Source: Dysgonomonas sp. Marseille-P4677 (lineage in GTDB: Bacteria; Bacteroidota; Bacteroidia; Bacteroidales; Dysgonomonadaceae). Taken from it: 38,160 nucleotides of DNA. The notes under the pieces are model-generated. The model saw only the letters and a list, made by a program, of their open reading frames with translations. It made no database searches and was not told the origin of the DNA. Numbering within the stretch: the first letter of the stretch is position 1; each line of letters begins with the position of its first letter. The stretch spans positions 1 to 38,160 of the forward strand of contig NZ_JAEPKU010000026.1 of the NCBI RefSeq assembly GCF_016652235.1. The letters are read 5' to 3'. Position numbers and translations under genes: made by a program. Of this stretch, positions 33,512 through 38,160 are shown piece after piece.

Positions 33512-34210
33512 TTAAACTTTTAAGGAATAGAATGTCATTGTTTCACCTTCTAAGACCAAAAGTCTATCAAGAATTAAGTTTCCTAATCCTGTAAAATATT
33601 TTATAGCTTCAGTTGCTTGTATACTTCCTATAATACCTGCAATAGAGCCCAATATTCCGGCTTGAGCAGAGGTTAAGCTATGTTCTTTCTCCGGAGGGCT
33701 GTCAAAAATCTTACGATAATCTGCACTACCGGGAATATATGTCATTACTTCACCTCGAAGGGAAAGTACAGCTCCATGTGAGTAAGCTTTTTGCTCGGCA
33801 ACACAGATGTCGTTAATTAAGAACTTCGTCTCATAATTGTCGCAACAATCAATTATAAAATCATATTGTCGCACCAAATCTGCTGCATTTTCCATCGTGA
33901 AGAGTTCTTCATAAGTAATTACATTTACTTCAGGGTTTAGAGCCTTCAGCTTTTCTTTTGCTGATACAACTTTCGATTTTCCTATTTCATCTGTTCGATG
34001 CAATATTTGACGTTGAAGATTTGAAAGATCAATAACATCATGATCTATGATTCCCAATGTTCCAATTCCTGCTGCTGCCAGATAAAACAAGACAGGTGAT
34101 CCTAAACCTCCGGCTCCAACAACAAGAACACTGGAATTATGTATTTTTTGTTGTCCAGTCTCACCTAATCCCTCTATTAGTATATTTCTATTATATCTGA
34201 TTCCATCCAT
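33512..34210 (-). CDS. thiF: ThiF/MoeB/HesA-family adenylyltransferase, lacking zinc cysteines
   Basis: A 232-residue E1-like enzyme started at MDGIRYNRN; upstream Met codons lie inside the thiH stop region. It would adenylate the C-terminal Gly of ThiS for sulfur transfer. Visible marks are the nucleotide loop VLVVGAGGLGSPVLFYLAAAG, DHDVIDLSNLQRQILH, and DCCDNYETKFLINDIC with the catalytic-type DN, plus a final GSIAGIIGSIQATEAIKYF. Unlike E. coli ThiF, the position of the first CxxC zinc pair reads ADYRKIF, the C-terminal CxxC is missing because the protein stops at MTFYSLKV, and the active-site Cys region reads LTSAQAG instead of LTCVEAG. There is no rhodanese domain. Last gene of the operon, 23 bp after thiH. 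Confidence 0.85.
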   Translation of the reverse strand: MDGIRYNRNILIEGLGETGQQKIHNSSVLVVGAGGLGSPVLFYLAAAGIGTLGIIDHDVIDLSNLQRQILHRTDEIGKSKVVSAKEKLKALNPEVNVITYEELFTMENAADLVRQYDFIIDCCDNYETKFLINDICVAEQKAYSHGAVLSLRGEVMTYIPGSADYRKIFDSPPEKEHSLTSAQAGILGSIAGIIGSIQATEAIKYFTGLGNLILDRLLVLEGETMTFYSLKV

Positions 34211-34233
34211 AATCTTACTATATCTAAAGATTT

Positions 34234-35349
34234 TTATTGTAAACTCAGATCCCAGTCTTTCCAAACAACCTCGTATCCTTTTTCTTTTACGACCTGTGCT
34301 ACATCAGTAGGAGAACGGCTATCATTCACTGAGAACTGTTCCAGTTTATTGCGGTAAACGGCATAACCTCCAGGAGAAGTTTTAGAACCAGCACTCAAAG
34401 ATGTGATTCCTAATGTAAGCATATTGTCTCTAAACATTACATCTTCTCGTGTAGATAAAGCTATCTCTATATCATGATTGAAAATCCGATATGCAAATAT
34501 TATTTGAGCGAGCTCCTTGTCTGTCATTATCACATTCGGTCCAAATCCTTCCCCTTTGTGCGGACGTATCCGGGGAAAAGAAATAGAGTATTTGGTTTGC
34601 CAATATGTCTTTTGCAAGTACTGCAAATGAAAGGCCATCATAGTGACATCGGTGCGCCAATCTTCAAGGCCTATTAAAACCCCTAATCCTATTTTGTGAA
34701 TTCCGGCTTTACCCATACGATCGAAACCATCGAGACGCCAGTCGAATTTAGACTTTATACCTTTCGGATGATATATTTTGTATCTTGTTTTATTATACGT
34801 TTCCTGATAACAATATACAGCATTCAATCCAGCGTTAGTCAGTTGTTTATATTCTTTTTCTTTCAATGGCTGAACCTCAATAGAAATAGATGAAAAATAA
34901 GGCTTTATCAAACGGATTACATTTTCTATATAATCAACACCCGCACCTCGAGAATTCTCACCTGTGACTAACAGAATATGTTGGAAATCGCCCATTTGTT
35001 TAATAGCTTTAACTTCCTGCATTATCTGTTCTTCGGTCAATATTATACGCTTTATGTCGTTGTTTTTATTAAATCCGCAGTAAACACAGTAGTTTACACA
35101 AGAATTAGTAAGATAAAGAGGAACATAAAACTGTATGGTATTACCATATCTTTGTAGAGTGTATTTTCGGCTCAATATAGCCATTTGTTCCAAATAAGGC
35201 TCTGCAGCAGGTGATATCATTGCCATAAAATCATCGACGGTTGGTCTTTGTTTACCTAAAGCATTTTCAACATCTTTTGCTGTTTTATTATATATAAACG
35301 ACTTTATTGTCTCCCAATCGTAGTCGCTAATTTGTTTTATAAAACTCAT
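34234..35349 (-). CDS. thiH: 2-iminoacetate synthase ThiH (radical SAM)
   Basis: A 371-residue radical SAM enzyme that cleaves tyrosine to give dehydroglycine (2-iminoacetate) for thiazole synthesis with ThiG. The [4Fe-4S] motif CxxxCxxC is CVNYCVYC (C84, C88, C91), followed by GFNKNN. Other family marks are LLVTGENSRGAGVDYIENVI, IEVQPLKEKEYKQLTNAG, YQETYNKTRY and FPRIRPHKGEGF. The length fits the family (about 370-380). It follows thiG after a 105-bp gap, longer than the other gaps in the operon. Use of ThiH, not the glycine oxidase ThiO, matches an anaerobic lifestyle. Confidence 0.96.
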   Translation of the reverse strand: MSFIKQISDYDWETIKSFIYNKTAKDVENALGKQRPTVDDFMAMISPAAEPYLEQMAILSRKYTLQRYGNTIQFYVPLYLTNSCVNYCVYCGFNKNNDIKRIILTEEQIMQEVKAIKQMGDFQHILLVTGENSRGAGVDYIENVIRLIKPYFSSISIEVQPLKEKEYKQLTNAGLNAVYCYQETYNKTRYKIYHPKGIKSKFDWRLDGFDRMGKAGIHKIGLGVLIGLEDWRTDVTMMAFHLQYLQKTYWQTKYSISFPRIRPHKGEGFGPNVIMTDKELAQIIFAYRIFNHDIEIALSTREDVMFRDNMLTLGITSLSAGSKTSPGGYAVYRNKLEQFSVNDSRSPTDVAQVVKEKGYEVVWKDWDLSLQ

Positions 35350-35454
35350 ATCATATATTTATTTTTATTCAATAATCATATCTTCTTTATTAATTCTAGT
35401 ACTGATACATGTAAACACATTTATAATGCGAATGTCTATTTTTTAAGCCTAGGC

Positions 35455-36222
35455 CTACATGAGAAATGAAGTTAGGGGGCTACTTGCTTTAGCCACATTA
35501 AGCTGTGCGCCTAACTGAGATTCAAATGCTATACGCCCACTTTCTACAGCTAAACGAAAAGCCTTTGCCATTTCTACCGGATCGCCGGCTACTGCAATAG
35601 CCGTATTTACCAATACCGCATCGGCTCCAATTTCCATTGCTTCAGCTGCATGAGATGGGGCTCCAATTCCTGCATCTATCACAACCGGAATTTTACTCTG
35701 CTCAATAATGATTTCAAGTAAATCTTTAGTTCTTAAACCTTTATTTGTTCCAATCGGCGCACCTAAAGGCATAACTGTAGAAGCTCCTGCTTCTTCAAGC
35801 AATTTACACAAAACAGGGTCCGCCTGAATATAAGGCAATACTATAAAGCCGAGTTTTGCTAATGATTCTGTCGCTTTTAGTGTTTCTATGGGATCAGGCA
35901 GCAAATATCTTGGATCGGGATGTATTTCCAATTTCAGCCAATTTGTTTCGAAAGCTTCCCTCGCCATTTGAGCAGCAAAGACAGCTTCTTTTGCATTTCG
36001 AACTCCGGAAGTATTTGGTAAAAGTTGAATTCCTGGTAAAGAAATATGCTCTAGCATATCATCCTGTTTTTTTGATATATTCAGGCGTTTCATTGCCACA
36101 GTTACCATCTGGGTATCTGATGCTTTTATAGCATCACTCATTATTGTATTTGAACTGAATTTTCCTGTTCCGAGAAACAGACGAGAGGAAAATTCCTTTC
36201 CTGCTATTACAAGATTTTTCAT
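35455..36222 (-). CDS. thiG: Thiazole synthase ThiG
   Basis: A 255-residue TIM-barrel enzyme that joins deoxyxylulose 5-phosphate, dehydroglycine and ThiS-thiocarboxylate into the thiazole phosphate. Marks are [44 protein letters not shown] with the Schiff-base Lys (K97), [34 protein letters not shown] and [17 protein letters not shown]. The start codon overlaps the thiE stop as ATGA, indicating translational coupling. Confidence 0.97.
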   Translation of the reverse strand: MKNLVIAGKEFSSRLFLGTGKFSSNTIMSDAIKASDTQMVTVAMKRLNISKKQDDMLEHISLPGIQLLPNTSGVRNAKEAVFAAQMAREAFETNWLKLEIHPDPRYLLPDPIETLKATESLAKLGFIVLPYIQADPVLCKLLEEAGASTVMPLGAPIGTNKGLRTKDLLEIIIEQSKIPVVIDAGIGAPSHAAEAMEIGADAVLVNTAIAVAGDPVEMAKAFRLAVESGRIAFESQLGAQLNVAKASSPLTSFLM

Positions 36223-36851
36223 ATTTTATATTTATTAATACAAGTGATTATTTTTTTTGTCTCTTCAATTGGATTTTCAGATGTTAAAATAGAGGATGAA
36301 AGGGCAATTCCATGCATTCCCATTTTTATTATATAAGGAATATCATTAATAGTTATTCCTCCAATTGCAACTAGAGGTAATTGTATTTTCGCTTCCTTAC
36401 ACTGTTGTATTATATTCTGATATCCGGATAATCCTAGGATAGGGCTTAAATTCTTTTTAGTAGTAGTAAAACGAAATGGACCGAGACCGATGTAGTCGAC
36501 TCCTTCATTCTTAAAACGGCAAATATCCTCAAATGTATTGGCTGTAGCTCCAATAATAAAGTTATCACCTAATATCTTTCGAGCATCAATCGGCGACATG
36601 TCGGACTTGCCCAAATGTACTCCTTCGGCTTTAATATTTTTACATATCTCAACATGATCATTAATATATAGCTTTGCTTTATATTGGTTACATAATTCTT
36701 TAGCACATAGAGCTATTCTTTCTATAGCATCAGGAAGCTCACCTTTCATGCGTAACTGGATATGCAAACAACCTCCTTTTAAGGCAATTTCAACCGAATC
36801 TAAATAATTATATTTTTCGGTTTGGTGTGTTATAAATAATAAGTTATTCAT
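36219..36851 (-). CDS. thiE: Thiamine-phosphate synthase ThiE
   Basis: A 210-residue TIM-barrel enzyme that couples hydroxymethylpyrimidine diphosphate with thiazole phosphate to form thiamine phosphate. Key segments are [63 protein letters not shown] (phosphate/Mg site) and PLVAIGGI. Compared with the TenI-like neighbour it retains the TTTK loop and the GKSD motif, so it is the true synthase of the pair. It starts in an ATGA overlap with the end of the tenI-like gene. Confidence 0.93.
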   Translation of the reverse strand: MNNLLFITHQTEKYNYLDSVEIALKGGCLHIQLRMKGELPDAIERIALCAKELCNQYKAKLYINDHVEICKNIKAEGVHLGKSDMSPIDARKILGDNFIIGATANTFEDICRFKNEGVDYIGLGPFRFTTTKKNLSPILGLSGYQNIIQQCKEAKIQLPLVAIGGITINDIPYIIKMGMHGIALSSSILTSENPIEETKKIITCINKYKI

Positions 36852-37456
36852 AATTTACTCACGATTTTTGATAGATCAGAGAATCTTCTCAGCAGAGCAT
36901 TCTCATCTCTATCTTGATAATAATTACCCCATATAGCTCCTAGTACTGCGACACCTCCAAATCCATATTCTGATGCAATAGGTATTGTTTCTTTACAGAT
37001 TCCGCCAAGAGCAATTACCTTTTTGTTTATAATACAATTCAACTTAGCTTCCAGAAGTTCCTCTTTGGTAAAAGCATGGTTATAACCTGATTTGGAAATA
37101 CTATCGAATATAGGACTTAGAAACATATAGTTATGATTATTCATAGATGCTTTGATACATTCGAAGGAATGACATGAACGACTAACGGATGCCACTTCTA
37201 TTGAAGGAGGAATAGGATTTCTGCGATTGAGATGGATTCCATTTAAATCAAAATATTTTAAAATGTTATAATGATCGTGTAATACAATTCTTTTATGATA
37301 TTTTACTGGGATTTGTTCTATTAAATGGATTATCTCTCCTTCGGTAGCTATAAGCTTACGAAGATGTAAGGTCTCAAGCCCTTCATCGAAGAGATTACTT
37401 AAAATAGAGCCTTCGTAATCTAATATACGTTCATTGGTTATTACTATTAATTTCAT
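36848..37456 (-). CDS. tenI: TenI-like thiamine-phosphate synthase paralogue, probable thiazole tautomerase
   Basis: A 202-residue ThiE-superfamily protein started at MKLIVITNERIL; the Met eight codons upstream lies inside thiS. It keeps LHLRK, IVLHDHYNI and GIHLNRR but lacks the ThiE GKSD and TTTK features; instead the loop reads FLSPIFDSISKSGYNH. It has SRSCHSFE with H96, matching the His of B. subtilis TenI, which converts the initial ThiG product to the aromatic carboxythiazole. So tautomerase is more likely than a second synthase. An AGGAGGA ribosome-binding site, formed by the last codons of thiS, lies 7 nt before the start. Confidence 0.82.
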   Translation of the reverse strand: MKLIVITNERILDYEGSILSNLFDEGLETLHLRKLIATEGEIIHLIEQIPVKYHKRIVLHDHYNILKYFDLNGIHLNRRNPIPPSIEVASVSRSCHSFECIKASMNNHNYMFLSPIFDSISKSGYNHAFTKEELLEAKLNCIINKKVIALGGICKETIPIASEYGFGGVAVLGAIWGNYYQDRDENALLRRFSDLSKIVSKL

Positions 37457-37460
37457 GGGT

Positions 37461-37661
37461 TTATCCTCCTGATACAGCATGGATCAGCATTAGTTCTAAT
37501 TTGTCTGTTAATATCGTCTTTGACCACATGGCTTTAGGAACCACTTCGAAGTTAATAGCTATAGCAATTCCATCTGTTTTCAGTCCGAGACTTTCAATAA
37601 AAGACATCAATGAAGTTCCTTCCACTATATCGTGATATTGGTTATTTAGCTTAATTGTCAT
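37461..37661 (-). CDS. thiS: Sulfur carrier protein ThiS
   Basis: A 66-residue ubiquitin-like sulfur carrier. The start is MTIKLNNQYHDIVEGTSLMS, the middle LKTDGIAIAINFEVVPKAMW is typical of ThiS beta strands, and the C-terminus ends in VSGG, the diglycine that ThiF adenylates and that carries the thiocarboxylate to ThiG. It is the first well-supported gene of the operon, about 320 nt downstream of the TPP riboswitch. The Gly-Gly codons GGA GGA also form the ribosome-binding site of the next gene. Confidence 0.95.
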   Translation of the reverse strand: MTIKLNNQYHDIVEGTSLMSFIESLGLKTDGIAIAINFEVVPKAMWSKTILTDKLELMLIHAVSGG

Positions 37662-37914
37662 ATATTTTATTATTTAATGGTTGAGTCCTTGAAGAATAAT
37701 TGTCAATACCGAGAATTATCTTTAAACAGGTTTTACTAATGACAATCATGACAGAATCAACAACTTTTAATGAAATATTATGATTTTCAATAAAAGAAGT
37801 ATTGGAAATACTGATAACCCGAAACGTATTTAAATACGTTGGTATCTCAGCATAACCTTGATTTTCAAAATTTATAATTATGGATGTCGTTGGATACCTC
37901 TTTTTATTTGTCAT
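37651..37914 (-). CDS. Possible 87-residue leader ORF between the riboswitch and thiS
   Basis: An open frame starts 68 nt after the riboswitch and ends 11 nt inside thiS, a position that looks like an operon gene. The protein (MTNKKRYPTTSIIINFENQG onward) is rich in Ile, Ser and Asn, has no signal or motif, and matches no thiamine family I know. It may be a chance frame in a long leader. An AT-rich inverted repeat, AGTAT/ATACT, lies near 37923-37936. If the frame is not real, 37662-37981 is an untranslated leader of about 320 nt. Confidence 0.22.
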   Translation of the reverse strand: MTNKKRYPTTSIIINFENQGYAEIPTYLNTFRVISISNTSFIENHNISLKVVDSVMIVISKTCLKIILGIDNYSSRTQPLNNKIYDN

Positions 37915-37981
37915 GATTGAATAGTATTAATATACTAATCAAGAGATATCCTATTTAAAGGAGAGAATTTCTTTTTTTATC

Positions 37982-38048
37982 ATTCCTACGCCGGCATTAC
38001 CCGTATCAGGTTATAAGGGTATAATCTCAGCCTATTAAGGCACCCCTT
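37982..38048 (-). promoter_or_regulatory. TPP riboswitch (THI element)
   Basis: On the minus strand, AGGGGTGCC, GGCTGAGATTATACCC, ACCTGATACGGGTAATGCCG and GCGTAGGAA appear in order, the conserved core of the thiamine-pyrophosphate riboswitch, including CUGAGA and the P4/P5 arm GGGTAATGCCGGCGTAGGAA. It precedes the thiS-tenI-thiE-thiG-thiH-thiF cluster, so thiamine pyrophosphate should turn the operon down. No clear terminator hairpin with a U-run follows, so control of translation or a less obvious expression platform is possible. Confidence 0.96.
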
Positions 38049-38062
38049 GATTGTATATGCTA

Positions 38063-38070
38063 CAAATATA
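38063..38070 (-). promoter_or_regulatory. -7 element of the thiamine operon promoter
   Basis: TATATTTG on the minus strand matches TAnnTTTG exactly and would start transcription about 10 nt before the riboswitch. No TTTG is seen at the -33 distance. The rest of the window to 38160 shows no gene. Confidence 0.5.
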
Positions 38071-38160
38071 ATGTTTTTATATGATATCATCTGTTTTTTC
38101 TGTTTTATTTACTTTAGTTATTCTAAAATGGTATGGTAAATACTGTTGGTTCTATTGATG

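Noticed and set aside
35441-35458. AGCCTAGGC-type palindrome before thiG's 3' end
   Set aside because: The arms have no room for a loop and there is no U-tract, so neither a terminator nor a regulatory site can be supported.
1-38160. CRISPR arrays, tRNA or rRNA genes, insertion sequences, prophage or integrase genes
   Set aside because: I saw no regularly spaced repeats, no transposase or integrase signatures and no tRNA- or rRNA-like segments in the window.

Overview
The window looks like a piece of a Bacteroidales chromosome, most likely Dysgonomonas or a close relative. The DNA is AT-rich. It has a SusC/SusD pair, many lipoproteins with Bacteroidetes-type signal sequences, promoter-like TTTG / TAnnTTTG elements, and mostly weak Shine-Dalgarno signals. 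The genus is an inference from gene content, not from a marker gene.

Region 1 (about 1-23.9 kb, all genes on the minus strand, so read from high to low coordinates) is a polysaccharide utilisation locus (PUL). The order is: AraC-type regulator, LacI-type regulator, FucP-like sugar/H+ symporter, GH172 (DUF2961), SusC, SusD, GH116 (DUF608) lipoprotein, DUF6786-like lipoprotein, a large secreted six-hairpin-like protein of unknown family, a second larger GH172, an L-fucose/D-arabinose isomerase, a small surface-type lipoprotein, a DUF4185 (GH183) protein, and an AraB-type ribulokinase. GH183, GH172 and GH116 are the families recently tied to breakdown of D-arabinan, the D-arabinofuranose polymer of mycobacterial arabinogalactan and lipoarabinomannan. 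The cytoplasmic genes fit this: FucP imports D-arabinose, FucI converts D-arabinose to D-ribulose, and an AraB-type kinase can make D-ribulose 5-phosphate, which enters the pentose phosphate pathway. There is no fuculose-phosphate aldolase, fuculokinase or fucosidase, which argues against fucose as the target. I therefore read the locus as a D-arabinan PUL with a complete inferred route from polymer to central metabolism. Stem-loops without U-tracts lie at many of its gene junctions.

Region 2 (about 24.2-32.1 kb, plus strand) is a compact five-gene operon: SWIM zinc-finger protein, HEAT-like repeat protein, MoxR AAA+ ATPase, a DUF5682/YehM-like protein, and a VWA (MIDAS) protein. It resembles the poorly understood E. 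coli yehLMPQ set and ends in a clear terminator. The N-terminus of the DUF5682 protein carries two GxxH motifs like those of the TraB/PrgY/Tiki superfamily.

Region 3 (32.2-33.1 kb, minus strand) is a fimbrillin-like lipoprotein gene split by an apparent one-base frameshift. It is followed by about 350 bp without a gene.

Region 4 (33.5-38.1 kb, minus strand) is a thiamine thiazole-synthesis operon under a TPP riboswitch: thiS, tenI-like, thiE, thiG, thiH, thiF. thiC is absent from the cluster, and ThiF has lost the usual zinc-binding cysteines.
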